A stretch of 64,000 bases of DNA from Sacculina carcini (lineage: Eukaryota; Arthropoda; Thecostraca; Sacculinidae): positions 2,627,798-2,691,797 of the forward strand of contig OU696578.1 of assembly GCA_916048095.2 (NCBI GenBank), written 5' to 3'. Under the pieces are notes generated by a model that searched no databases, was not told the origin of the DNA, and worked only from the letters and a program-made list of their open reading frames with translations. Made by a program: the position numbers and the translations under genes. Positions 49,594 to 61,036 of the stretch are shown here, one piece after another (position 1 is the first letter of the stretch; each line of letters begins with the position of its first letter).

Positions 49594-51421
49594 GCAGACA
49601 GAAACGTGTTAGGAGAGGTGCTGGCAGACACGGACGAAGTGATTGCTTTTTTGGCCGAGGAGAAGTCAGTCGTCAGTCGCGAAAAGCTCAACGAGGCATC
49701 GCGACAAGATGAACAGCTAATTGAGCTGAGACAAGCGCTAGTGAAGGGGTTTCCGAAGACGGCGAAATCGTGCAGTGAGCTGCTACGTCCCTTCTTCAAC
49801 ATGCGAAGCGAATTGTCAATCGTGGACCGCATTGTAGTGCGCGCAGACCATCAGGCCGTGATACCGAAGCAGCTACGTTCTAAATATCTACAACGAGCTC
49901 ATGCATCACATGATGGCATTGTTAAGACTCGACAGTTCCTGCGCTGTGTGGCGTCGTGGCCGGGAGTAAACAGCGATGTCCAGAAGACGGTCAACAACTG
50001 CGTTCAGTGTCAGTCAAGCGACAAGGTCAACTGCAATCGCGCCAAACCTGCACCTTTACAACCAGTAGCATATCCACAACAAGCGTGGTCCAAACTGGGG
50101 TTGGACATTGTCGGTCCTATCCGCGGAACTCTACCTCAACATCGCTACATCATTACGCTAATAGACTATTTCTCCAAATGGGTGGAAATAGGGTTTTCTG
50201 AGACTATTGAGACCCGCGACATTATCCAATTTTTGAGTAACATATGGGCCAGAGAAGGATACCCAGATGAATTGGTAACAGACAATGGTCGACAGTTGGT
50301 GAGCACAGAGATGGAGACGTACCTCAAGCAGAGAAACATCATTCATCGCCGCTGCTCAGCGTATTGGCCACAGTCAAACGGAGCCATCGAAAGATCCAAC
50401 TGGACATTAAAAACGTGGCTGAAGAACTGCTGTATTCCATCATCGGAACAGTCGATGCGGGAGCAAATTCTCGCACTGTTGGGGAGGTATCGAGCGACAC
50501 CACACTGTACTACAGGTCAACCGCCTTCGCAACTCCTACATGGACGGCCGATGCGTCTTTCTCTTCCGATCGTGACAACAGCGGAACGGGGTTCAAGAGC
50601 TGAGCATAGAGAACTCACCAGCAGGGTACAACGTGAGCAGCGCCGCTATAAGCGTCATTATGATCGCCGCATGAGTGTCCGAGTACCGTCCATGCAAATC
50701 GGAGACTACGTATATGTTCGGGTTAGTGGGCATGTCGGGAAGACCGGCAGACGTTTTATCCGGTCCAGTGCGCATAGTGGGGCGACAAGGTGCTGCTTAT
50801 CGATTGGAGGACGGTTCCGTCGGTAATGTGGCACACCTGGCCAAGACCAGATTGTGTGTTGTACCACGTGCCGCAGACGACGAGGCCGACACTGAACTTT
50901 GGTCAGCGTCGTCACCTGCTTCGCCTGGACCAACACAAAGGACCAGTCAAACTGCCGAACCGCTACCGAGTCACGCTACATTCCCCGGCCACGGATCGCT
51001 GGAGATAAACGAAGATCCGCCCCGTCAACTTCCATCGTCATCGCGCGGTCGTCGCCGCTGACTGCCGGCTCGTCTTATGGACTAGTGATTTCTTAAGAGC
51101 GGGGATATGTAATGTCAGGGTTCGGTTAGAAGCGTACAGTGAGCTATATGTTACATGATACTTGACACACTTACATGATACGCGATACACCTACATGATT
51201 CGAGAAATGCTGAGTGTACGGTTACATGAGGTGAGTGAATGCTGAGCGTGCACGGGTTGCTACCGCGTACGGTACGGTGCTGGCCTCGGTGTTTGAGGTT
51301 GGGGCATTCTGCATTGTGAGTTCGTGCTGTAAACTTGTGCTGTAATCTTTCGTTAATATATCGTGTGGTTTAGAGCGTCTCTTCTTGCTGCAATAATTCA
51401 TGCGTGCGTGCGGACACTACA
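49594..51421 (+). mobile_element. Ty3/Gypsy-type G2, copy 2 (fragment, broken)
   Basis: Integrase region (49606-50826; HASHDGIVKTRQF, CVQCQSS, LDIVGPI, DNGRQLVS) followed by a C-terminal region and the right LTR (51108-51421). It is collinear with 36445-38255 and lies next to the same PLE-B sequence, so it is a duplicated copy of the same insertion. It is broken, with a few breaks and no left LTR. Confidence 0.85.
51108..51421 (+). repeat. G2 LTR, copy 2
   Basis: A 314-bp LTR, TGTAATG...CACTACA, followed by an AATAATCAATAATAATA expansion and then the PLE-B module. Confidence 0.88.
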
Positions 51422-52460
51422 AATAATCAATAATAATAAATAATAATCGCAAATTGCAATTAAGTGTTGGTTATTACAATTTGCTTACTATAAATTTGAA
51501 AGGAAATTTGAAGTATCACACAATTTATACCATTTATAAATACGCAGTGAACTGTGGGTCGCTGTGCCCACTGACATTCTGCACATACACAGACATACGA
51601 AATAACTTGCTACATATTTGACTTCGCTTTTAAGGAGTTATATACTTTTACTTTTCTTCTCACCTTAGGAATTAGGGTGATATCCTGCATGCTTGAGTCT
51701 AGTCTTTATTGGATGCGAACTCACATATACAATAACGATTACATTACACGTGGAACCAAGACACACAAAATATACAATATTGACACCGCCTCAACCGTAC
51801 AGGACGACCTTGACATGACCGCTGCCGTGCGCACACTCTCACGCAGCAGTGTCGAATAGACGACCCACTCTCAACACCGGGCGACATCTAGCGGCGACAC
51901 TTTCAGCATGCCTGCTACACGTAGCACATCTACACTGCATACAATCACTATACACGGACGTAGATAGCACGGATACTGTGAACGTGTTAGAATCCACAAT
52001 AACCGAGCTCAACATAGACCTACATATTGCAAAAGCAGATCATTGAATTATTAAAGTCATGTTCGAACTGCAATGCTTTCACATTCTGGAATGAGGAATA
52101 CTTGCAGAACAGTAGAATCACAATGAACTCACCATCGAGCCCTATTCTAGCCAATATGCATAGGGAAAACCACGAAATGTCACATTATTGTAGTATCATA
52201 GAAAAAGGTAAGGTATGGTTTTGACATGTAGACGACGTGTGGTATATTGCTGAACTATTAGTGTGTGTGTGTGTGTGTGTGTGTGTTTGGGCTATGATGT
52301 TTGCATATGCAAGTCTGTATGTTAGGGCGAGTGAAGGTGTGTGCGTGTTTGTGGCTGTGGTCCTTGCGCGAGAGGTAGATGTTTGTTTGTGAATGCGTGC
52401 GTGTCTGTATGCGCAGCACCGGTTGTACAGGCAGATGGTGTGCACGTGTGTGTATGTGTA
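51422..52460 (+). mobile_element. Penelope-like module PLE-B, copy 3
   Basis: The block is collinear with 15355-16361 and with 38256-39660 (without S2). The shared right end includes a (GT)n run (52261-52285), then GCTATGATGTTTGCATATGC and GCAGCACCGGTTGTACAGGC. Confidence 0.65.
51930..52270 (+). pseudogene. PLE-B reverse transcriptase relic, best copy
   Basis: Frames give SLYTDVDSTDTVNVLESTI, LLKSCSNCNAFTFWNEEYLQ, then MNSPSSPILANMHRENHE and finally HVDDVWYIAEL. Family counterparts are SLFTNVP, LL--C----FxFnxxyY-Q, MGSPLSPILANIFME-FE and YVDD. The MG of MGSP is replaced by MN and the frame is broken, so it is inactive. Confidence 0.6.
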
Positions 52461-52984
52461 TGTGTGTGATTCTGTTTGTGTTGGTGTGCGTGTGTGCTGA
52501 ACTTTGTTGGTGACCGTAACTAGGGGAAATGGAGAGTCGGTCTTGAGGCGTGCTTACGAGTGGTGTGGTCTTGTAGGCGCGCGTGGGACAGCGATGTCCC
52601 ACTAAGTACTCGTAATTGTGCCGAAATCCACCGACTTAAATATTGTCTTTTCTTTTCCGCTGCTCGGCTTTCCATGAGACGAATTGGAAAACTTTGTATT
52701 TAATGGCACACAAAATGCATTATGAAAATATAAGCAAAAACGAAGAACGCCGAAGAAGCCAAAACACAGGCGTGTATTGCAGCTTCGCATGTGCATAGCC
52801 AAGACCTCGCTGCAAAACACCAGTGCCAACAGTTGCAGCCGGCAACGTGTGTACTGCATATGCGCAGCACCGACCTAGCGCGTCAACAACAACACTATTT
52901 TTTGCTTTCATCTGAGCGGTCAAAACAAACGCACTACGCTGTATATATACACACTGTATATATACTACACTGTATATATACTAC
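52461..52984. other. PLE-B interior without clear coding sense
   Basis: A GT-rich start, then a unique stretch; from about 52875 (GCGCGTCAACAACAACACTA) it matches 34405 onward. A minus-strand frame at 52602-52859 is not supported by any motif. Confidence 0.4.
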
Positions 52985-53100
52985 ACTATATATATACCCA
53001 GAAGAAATAGTGGCACGAACAGAGGTACCGCATGAAACGGACAACAGGCGTTTGAAGCTAACGGAAGCGATTTACATCACGGCAATGCGCCCAATGTACA
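52985..53100 (+). pseudogene. PLE-B GIY-YIG C-terminal relic
   Basis: The frame reads IVARTEVPHETDNRRLKLTE then AIYITAMRP, aligning with the PLE-A C-terminal motif RRLKLLEAIYITNLRP. It is preceded by TATATATAC-type repeats (52940-53000) and followed by (AT)n (53128 on). Only the end of the domain is present. Confidence 0.55.
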
Positions 53101-53122
53101 TATATATATATGAATACATGTA

Positions 53123-53166
<44 letters not shown>

Positions 53167-53187
53167 ATATATATATATATATATAGA

Positions 53188-53219
<32 letters not shown>

Positions 53220-53226
53220 TATATAT

Positions 53227-53402
53227 AAGAGAGAAAACAAAACACAAATGACTGCCACTCTTTGTCACAATTCTTTCTTCATATATGTCGAAAACTTCAA
53301 ATATATATACATATATATCTATATATATATTTGAAGTTTTCGACATATATGAAGAAAGAATTGTGACAAAGAGTGGCAGTCATTTGTGTTTTGTTTTCTC
53401 TC

Positions 53403-53404
<2 letters not shown>
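53227..53404. repeat. Perfect palindrome, about 80-bp arms
   Basis: The left arm (AAGAGAGAAAACAAAACACA, GACTGCCACTCTTTGTCACA, ending in AT-rich sequence) is exactly mirrored on the right (TGTGACAAAGAGTGGCAGTC, ending TTGTTTTCTCTCTT). The centre is AT-rich near 53315. It lies between (AT)n runs after the PLE-B end. Confidence 0.9.
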
Positions 53405-53428
<24 letters not shown>

Positions 53429-53434
<6 letters not shown>

Positions 53435-56068
53435 CTAGCATCAAAACCCGCCCGTTGTGCGGAGGAATTCATAAAATGGAATTATATTCATAAAAATTCA
53501 TATTCATAAAAATATTCCAAATTAAAAAAGAAAATGAAAACTCATAAGTGTCTTACTCAATAGAAAAGTCCAAGTGTGAATATTTTTATTTTTATTTTGA
53601 TATAATATTTTCCCTCAACCCGCCTCATATATAAACCCACCCATTGTGCGGAATAATTCAAAACACAAACACGTAACAAACAATGAAAATTCTAGCATGT
53701 AAACCCGCCCGTCGTGCGAAACAGTTCATACTATTAAATTTGTATCCAATTCATAAGAGAAAAGGAATATGAATTAAAAAAGAGTGGAGTATACCCATAA
53801 AAAGTCTAAAGTTCTATAATTTCATATTTATTTTCACAAAATAGTTTGCCTAAACCGCCTCATATTTATACATGCCCGTCGTGCTGAATAATTCAGAACT
53901 CGGACACGAAACAATGAAAAATGACTAGAGTTTTCATCATAATGTTTCCAAAATATTTTTTATAGCTCAACATCACCGTCTAGCATTGAAACCCGCCAGT
54001 TGTGCGGAGCAATTCCTAAAATGAAATTCATATTTAATTCATAAACATATTGCAAATTAAAAAAGAAAACAGATATACTCATTAAAATCTTACTCAATTG
54101 AAAAGTCTAAATTAAATGATTTTTATTTTTATTTTGACAACATATTTTCCTTTAACCCGCCTCATATTGAAACCCGCCCGTCGTGCTCAACAATTCATAA
54201 AATAAAATGCATATTCAATCCATAGAATAATACTGTATAAACATTAAAAAGCAAAAAATTTAACCTGTAAATACGTTCACCAATAAAAACTCTAAATTTG
54301 AATATTTTAATTATAAATTTGACAAAATATTATCCCTTAATCCACCTCATATTTAGACCTACCCGTCGTGCAGAATAATTCAGAACACTAACACGTACAA
54401 AACAATGAAAATTCTAGCATGTAAACCCGCCCGTCGTGCGAAACAGTTCATACTATTAAATTTGTATTCAATTCATAAGAGAAAATAAATATGAATTAAT
54501 AAAGAAAAGGGTAAACCAAAAAAATCCTATTTAAACCCGCCCGTCGTGCTGAATAATTCAGAACTCTGACACAAAACAATGAAAATGACTAATTTTTTTA
54601 TCATAATGTTTTCAAAATTTATTTATAACTCAACATCACCATCTAGCATTAAAACCCGCCCTTTGGGCAGAACAATAAATAAAGTAAAATTAATATTGAA
54701 TTGAATATTGAATAAAAAATTATTAGAAATTAAAAAAGAAAAAGTAAACCCATAAAAAGTCTTAACCAATAGAAAAGTCTAAATTTGAATGTTTTTATTT
54801 TAGATGTGGCAAAATATTTTCCCTCGAACTGCCTCGTATGTAAACCCGCCCGTCGTGCGGAACTATAAATAGAATATAATGAATCAAAAAACAAAAAGCT
54901 TATCCAATAGAAAAATATACATTTGTAAATTCTTGTTTTAATTATTGACGAAGTTTTTTTCCTCAACACTGCTCAAGTTCACATCCATCCTTCGTGTGTA
55001 GTAATTCAGAAGTGTAACACTATCAAAACAATGAAACCTGTCATCTCTATAATTCCAGATTTATGCGTCCGCTAAAACAGCATATTCATATAGTTGGCAT
55101 TGTATGATATTACAACCCATATCCTCATGCAACTTGAGCTTATGCAACTTGAAATTAAACTAATTGAATTATACAGTAAAATTCAGTAGTTAACTTTGTT
55201 CCCAGTAGTATTTTAGCCGCCCGTCGGGCGGATAAATTCATGTGTAAATATTGAGGACAATAAAGCCTTTATATTCAGTATAGTTAATTACTTAAACTGT
55301 ACCCAATAAAACCACACCATCCATGGTTGGAGCTAATATGATGCATTCTTAATTGTGATTGGGCTTCAGTGAAATTTAATTGGTGTATATTCCTGTGTAA
55401 TCGCGAGTGCGCATAATAGCTGTCAAATTGGCAATATGTCCATTTGACTTTACACCGCCGTAACTTCCTTCAGATACACTTTGGAAAATTACAAAGTATA
55501 CCGTATTGTAGAAAACAAGATTTCTAGCACGATGGTATAATTAATTTGTATGTGTAACAAATAGTTACTGAGAAATAGTAGAAAAATGAATTAATTTTAG
55601 TCGCCCGGTGTTCAAGTGTAATTTTGGATGTATTTGAGAATTTTGCCAATTTTACATGTATTTTTTATCATTTGTGGGTATAAATTATAACTTATCTTGT
55701 AGAACACAAAATTCTCTACAGAGTAGTATATTCCTGTGTAATCGCAAGTGCGCATAGTAGCTGTCAAATTGGCAATATGTCCTTTTGACTTTACACCCCC
55801 GTAACTTCCTTCAGATACACTTTGAAAAATTACAAATTATACCGTATTGTAGAAAACAAGATTTCTAGCACGATGGTGTAATTTATTTTTATGTGTAACA
55901 AATATTTACTGAGAAATAGTAGAAAAATGAATAAATTTTAGTCGCCCGGTGTTCAAGTGAAATTTTGGATTTATTTGAGAATTTTGGACCAAGAAGGGTG
56001 GGACAGACAGACACACACACACACACACACACATACACACAGACACACAGAGGATCTCTTTTATATAT
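53429..56068 (-). mobile_element. Helitron-like element K3 (minus strand)
   Basis: Same plan as K2: a 5-prime TATATAAAAGAGATCCTCTG plus (GT)n at the right edge (56010-56062), two 340-bp units (landmarks 55391 and 55732), and an array of ACCCGCCCGTCGTGCGG words near 53445, 53636, 53704, 53875, 53994, 54175, 54360, 54427, 54536, 54655, 54845 and 55210. CTAGCAT precedes five of them (53433, 53692, 53982, 54415, 54640). No protein is encoded. Confidence 0.65.
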
Positions 56069-56069
56069 A

Positions 56070-56520
56070 TAGCACGACGGGCATGTATGAATATGAGGCG
56101 GTTTATGCAAACTATTTTGTGAATTTTTTTATGAAAATATAGAAATTTAGACTTTTTTATGGGTTTACTCCACTCTATTTCAATTCATATTCATTTTCTC
56201 TTATAAATTGAATACAAATTTAATTCTATTAATTGTTTCGCACGACGGGCGGGCTTACATGCTAGAATTTTATTGTTTATTTCGTGTTTGTGTTATCAAA
56301 TATTCCGCACAATGGGTGGGTTTATATATGAGGCGGGTTGAGGGAAAATATTATGTCAAAATAAAAATAAATATATTCACACTTGGACTTTTCTATTGAG
56401 TAAGACACTTACGAGTTTTCATTTTCTTTTTTAATTTGGAATATTTCTTATTAATATCAATTTTTATAAATCTTAATTCCATTTTATGAATTCCTCCGCA
56501 CAACGGGCGGGTTTTAATGC
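56070..56520 (+). repeat. Inverted arm of K3
   Basis: Reverse complement of about 53433-53887. Its end (CCTCCGCACAACGGGCGGG, then TTTTAATGCTA) is a full Helitron-like terminus followed by (TA)n. Hence K3 has about 450-bp terminal inverted arms. Confidence 0.85.
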
Positions 56521-57172
56521 TATTATATATATATATAGCTGATTTTAACACTTATATTTATGGGGATGCCTAAAAGACACATTTCACGCACTGAAGCCTG
56601 CAGCACTCAGTCAGTAGTTGAGTACAGGCATTCAACGTGAATGTGCGAATAATTTCATTGTGTTTCGAGTCTACAGCAAAACGGACAGCAATTCGAGAAC
56701 ACACGCAAAATATAATAATATTTTCAAGCTCTCTTACATGTTGAAAAGTATTTATGATTAGAATGAACGCCCAGTTAACAATTATATATATATATTGTGT
56801 ATACTATTTATAACATCGATGTATGATATATGTGAGTTGGCTTATATCGTATTTAATTAATGTACACATAGGACAGCCAGGCTTTAAATCGGTTTTGTAT
56901 CCTAGCGAATTCTGTTGAGTGTGAAAAGTTCAGAAACTGAAAAAGACCGCAATTTTACAAACAGTCCAATACATGCTTGCATGTTTCGTTTCACACGAAT
57001 TTATTAGGAAAACATATTCATTCTCTTTTCGAAAGCGTCAAAGTTTCAAATTTGACTTGTGTGGAATATTTTTTGACAATATTATATTTTTTGACCCCCA
57101 ATTCGGCCTTGATATCCTAAACCAACTACACATTATGGACAGATTACATAAGAGGGTAAAGAAGAAGCAAAA
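56521..57172. repeat. Duplicated flank D, copy 2
   Basis: The block matches 31605-32220 from TTCATTGTGTTTCGAGTCTAC onward. 56530-56655 (AGACACATTTCACGCACTGA) is present only here. No gene is present. Confidence 0.8.
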
Positions 57173-57350
57173 TGATGAAATAATTTGGGACCATAAGATG
57201 CACATAGTAATAAGTTATAATGCTTTTATTGTCTAGTACCTCACACACAAACTCAACCCGACACAAACTCAACCCCAAGCTAGTGATCATTTTTGACGTA
57301 TAAGAGGAGGTACATTCTTCGTCCTCACGCTTGACTCGCTGATGAGGGAC
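57173..57350. other. Unassigned
   Basis: I see nothing here beyond short AC-rich words (ACACAAACTCAACCC twice). Confidence 0.6.
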
Positions 57351-57485
57351 ACGATGAGGCCGAATCCGCGGGATGAGGCTGAATCCGCGGAATAAGGCCG
57401 AATCCGCGGGATGAGGGGCGAATCCGCGGGATCGGGATGCTGCCGAGTCCGCGGGATGAGGCCGAATCCGCGGGATGAGGCCGGC
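57351..57485. repeat. GC-rich minisatellite (GATGAGGCCGAATCCGCGG)
   Basis: About seven units of a 19-20-bp repeat with variants. They create an open Pro/Arg/Ile-rich frame on the minus strand that I do not consider a gene. Confidence 0.9.
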
Positions 57486-57649
57486 GGGGGGAGATGACTG
57501 TCTGTTTTTAATTTCTTTTGGTTTTTCCTTCTTCGAAGATTTCTTTTGAAGATTGTTGTGAATGCGAGATGCGAGCTGCCGCCGACAAAACGAAAATCGG
57601 CAGCGTTTGGCGGAAAACCGGATCGACGGAAAATCCTTCGACAAACAAA

Positions 57650-58100
57650 CAAAAAAAGTCCTCAAACAGACACAAATGACCTCAATTACCTTGAAAATGA
57701 CCTCGGAGATCAACAAAACTAAGCCTATGACTTTCTTGCATCCATTTTACCCCTAGGGACCAAGTTTCATCAAAATCGGTCCAGTGGTTTAGAAAGAGAT
57801 GGGTAAACAGACACAAATGACCTCAATGACCTTGAAAATGACCTTGGAGGTCATCAAAACCTAGCCTATGACCTTCTTGCATCCATTTTACCGCTAGGGA
57901 CTAAGTTTTTTCAAAATAGGTCCAGTGGCTTAGGAGGAGATATGGTAAACAGACACAAATGATCTCAATGACCTTGAAAATGACCTCGGAGGTCAACAAA
58001 ACCCAACCTATGACTTTATTGCATCCACTTTACCCCTAGGCACCAAGTTTAATTAAAATCGGTCCGATGGTTTAGGAGGAGATAGGATACAAACAGACAT
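57650..58100. repeat. 146-bp tandem repeat, three units
   Basis: Units begin at about 57665, 57810 and 57953. Each contains AACAGACACAAATGACCTCA, CCTTGAAAATGACCT, TGCATCCATTTTACC and AAATCGGTCCAGTGGTTTAG. The latter phrase followed by GGAGATA...ACAGACA resembles tails of dispersed arthropod repeats linked to Helitron-like ends, but that link is only a recollection. Confidence 0.85.
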
Positions 58101-58494
58101 TTAGAAAATTTGCAATCAGTGCAGGGCAAAAAAAACATCAATTTAGACCTTCGGGCCGAATTGGAAAATGCTGCAGTCGATAAACTCACCTTCGACCCAC
58201 ATGCTGAAACCATTACTCAGGTAATTGTGCGAGTAATTGGTTAGGTAATTGTGTGAGTGCTTGTTTAGGTAATTTTGCAGGTAATTGATACCTAAAAATA
58301 CCAACTTACACAAAAATACCCAATTACCCCAAAAATACCCAATTACCCCAAAAATTCCCACCCAACCCAACGTTGAAGACCTCATTCAGCACAGTTTATT
58401 TCGACCTCTCTAGATAAGCCATGAACAAATCAACTGCGCTAATCACAATGTTTTCAATACAGCAGCCATTTGGCGATGCAATTGTTACTGAAAC
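58101..58494. other. Unassigned, with short tandem words
   Basis: 58200-58290 has repeated TTAGGTAATTGTGTGAGT-like units, and 58285-58365 has CCAATTACCCCAAAAATACC units. No gene is present. Confidence 0.6.
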
Positions 58495-58738
58495 TCTTTG
58501 CCGATGAACACTTGTGAATGAGCAAAAACATTTTCGAGCACGACCTTGGTTGTTTTTTATATTTATTTTTATATTGATTAACGTGTGTATATACCTTTTT
58601 GAGCACCAGAAACGAAACCAATTTGAAACCTCATTATTCCATGTGTGCCCTAAAGTGACTTCAACAAAAAACAGCTGACATATAATATATTCATGTAAAA
58701 TAGGTGTTTTCTGTATATATAAATGTGCTGTGTTTTTA
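58495..58738. repeat. Repeat E, inverted copy
   Basis: Reverse complement of 32499-32755, adjoining a MITE copy as there. Confidence 0.8.
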
Positions 58739-58921
58739 CACTACGCCACAAAAGGTTCTATTTTTAGACGCGGTGGCTTGAAGATACCTGGAAAAAACAC
58801 CAAAACAACTGTATGTGGAAGTCATGTGCTTGGCACATGTGTGCAGCTGCAGTTTGCAAAATTCACGTGCCAAGCACATGACTTCCACACACAGTTGTTT
58901 TGATGTTTTTTCCAAGTATTT
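58739..58921. mobile_element. Foldback MITE, copy 2 (truncated)
   Basis: Same CACTACGCCACAAAAGG start as 32274. The second arm stops at TTTCCAAGTATTTC, where repeat T begins. Confidence 0.8.
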
Positions 58922-59372
58922 CTTATAATATCTTATATATTATCTTTATAAGTGTTGTTGTTTATTGAATCATATTTATTTGTGTTCTTGTTACTTATTG
59001 AATCATATTTATATTTATTGTTGGATGTTTCTTATCGAATCATATTTATTGTTCTTGATCCTTATTTATTACTTAATTATTAATATTTATTCTTATTCAT
59101 TGATGGCTGTTATTTATTGAATCACATATTTATTGTTGATTGTTATTATTTATTGAGGAACGTGGTTGGAGTGACATTATGGATTGTTATCGGATGATGG
59201 TTTATTATTTATTGTTATTAATTTTTTTTTCCAACTCTCTTTCTAGATATTTTTCACTTCGAACTCTCTTTCTCTCTGAATCTTTTGGGCGCTTCCGGTT
59301 CATGGGGCCACCTTAGGGTGGTAATAGTGCTTGCACTCTTCCCATGCTACTGGATTTGCCTGTAATTAATAA
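58922..59372 (-). repeat. Repeat T, inverted copy
   Basis: Reverse complement of 43302-43745, ending GGATTTGCCTGTAATTAATA and (ATA)n at 59365-59385. The (TAA)n end suggests a LINE 3-prime tail. Confidence 0.65.
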
Positions 59373-60285
59373 TAATAATAATAAAACACACACACATAAA
59401 CATGTATGTAACATAGAATGAGAGCAAACACGATTACTCCGTAACAATCAGACATGCAGAATACAGAGATAATAATTAAGATAAGAAAAGCAAAAAAGAT
59501 AACAAGAAAGGAATTGTCTGTACGCCAGGAACAGAACAAGGCAGCCACAATACAATGACAATATGATATATGACGTATGACATGACAATGACCAAGTAAA
59601 AATATGATATGAATTAAATATATATAAATTAAATGAAATATATACATAAATATATGTATACATATCCCCCAATATACCCATGCTCGTATCTGTACCCATG
59701 CCATATCTGTACTGTACCCATATCTGTACCCATGCTCCTACACCCATGCTCGTATCTGTATGTCAAAATGTATTATCCGAATAAAATTACAGCGAAACAT
59801 TTGAGCAAAAACATTAAATTTGAAGATACATATTTCTAGCAGAAAACAACCGAATCTGCTTTTGCATATATAGCTATGCTGCTGATTTGAACGGAATATC
59901 GTCGTGCTCGTCGATAATACGAGTAAGAAGTACTGCTTTCACTTGCTTGCTACGACACGTAGCGATACGGCGATCTCTTATTTCTATCCAGTATCAAGGG
60001 TAAATTAAATACAGACTTGTTAAACAAAATATATTGCAGATAAAGTGGGATGAAATATCTATATATATATAAATATATGGCAGAATATATGTTGAAATTT
60101 TCATACATAACCAAAAGTAGAATATACACATTATCAGGAAGGTAAAAAATTACGAGGAAAGCAAATTGGAGCATCTCATACAAAACTCGTGATTGCTGTG
60201 ATTGTAGGAAAGAGCAACCTTTTTCGACTTCCGGTAGCACCGAGCTGCAGTGTGCTGTGTTTTACGGTCGTTTTGTCTATTTTTG
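59373..60285. other. No gene recognised
   Basis: AT-rich DNA. 59670-59760 contains four to five CCCATGCTCGTATCTGTA-type units. Minus-strand frames of about 100 codons (59366-59747) are hydrophobic and AT-driven and have no support. Confidence 0.6.
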
Positions 60286-61036
60286 GCATTTTCTGGCGAT
60301 TCTTTGACGAGGGTGTACTGCTGGTATCAGTAATTAACATCTCATTTTTACAGATACAATGTAACATGTAACATATACTGGTAACATGTAACCCGGAACA
60401 ACCAGCTGCATAGTCGGAATGTCGGCGACTAATCCGGCCCCCCCCCCTGGCCTATGCCAGTGAGGAGGGTGGCCAGACATCCAGCAGGAATTAAAACAAG
60501 ACCTGTCAAAGGGTGGATGAGCTGTTTAGCAGCCAACGGCTATCTGGATACCCTCCCCCGTCGGATCGGCAAACTGGATCCTGGCCGCTGAGTGTCACGT
60601 CGCCCGGGGTATAGCGGTGGCGTTACGCAACACTCGTCTTTGGCCTGCGCGTCGAACCCCGTCGGGGCCGCTGTTTGGCTCCTCGACAGTGGAGAGAATG
60701 CTCCGACGCCGGCACGGGTGGCCGGATAGGGCTCAAGAGGGTCAAGGGTGAGGTGCCTGGTGCTCGAGGGGGTCCCGTCCGGTGCAGTGTCCGCCGTTGC
60801 AGTGGGGCTGCAGTTGCCGGATCCAGATGGACCGGTGGGGGTCACTGGTCCGGGCCCGGCGCTGTAGCTCCCGCGGACTCGTACCGGGCGGAGATCGCAG
60901 CGAGCTCAGGGGTATTCGGTGCCCGTACAGCGCGCACCACCACTGGCGTGGCATACCATGCTGGCTCTGCCCGTCCCCCCAGTAGGGCCCCGTGCAGATG
61001 TGGGTGGTCGTGCGCGCAGAGACAATGCAAATATAT
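60286..61036 (+). mobile_element. LINE-A copy 3, upstream region and leader
   Basis: The block is collinear with 43751-44496. The GC-rich leader starts near 60415 and includes the block shared with SINE-like inserts (60458-60550). A C-run at 60438-60447 differs in length from copy 2. Confidence 0.75.

Noticed and set aside
53058-53346. Tyr/Ile-repeat frames (YIYIYI), also at 20531-20818, 21469-21927 ends and 40272-40598 ends
   Set aside because: They are translations of (AT)n microsatellites. Only the N-terminal parts in PLE-A are kept.
57144-57716. 190-codon minus-strand frame rich in Pro, Arg and Ile
   Set aside because: It is built on the GATGAGGCCGAATCCGCGG minisatellite plus AT-rich flanks.
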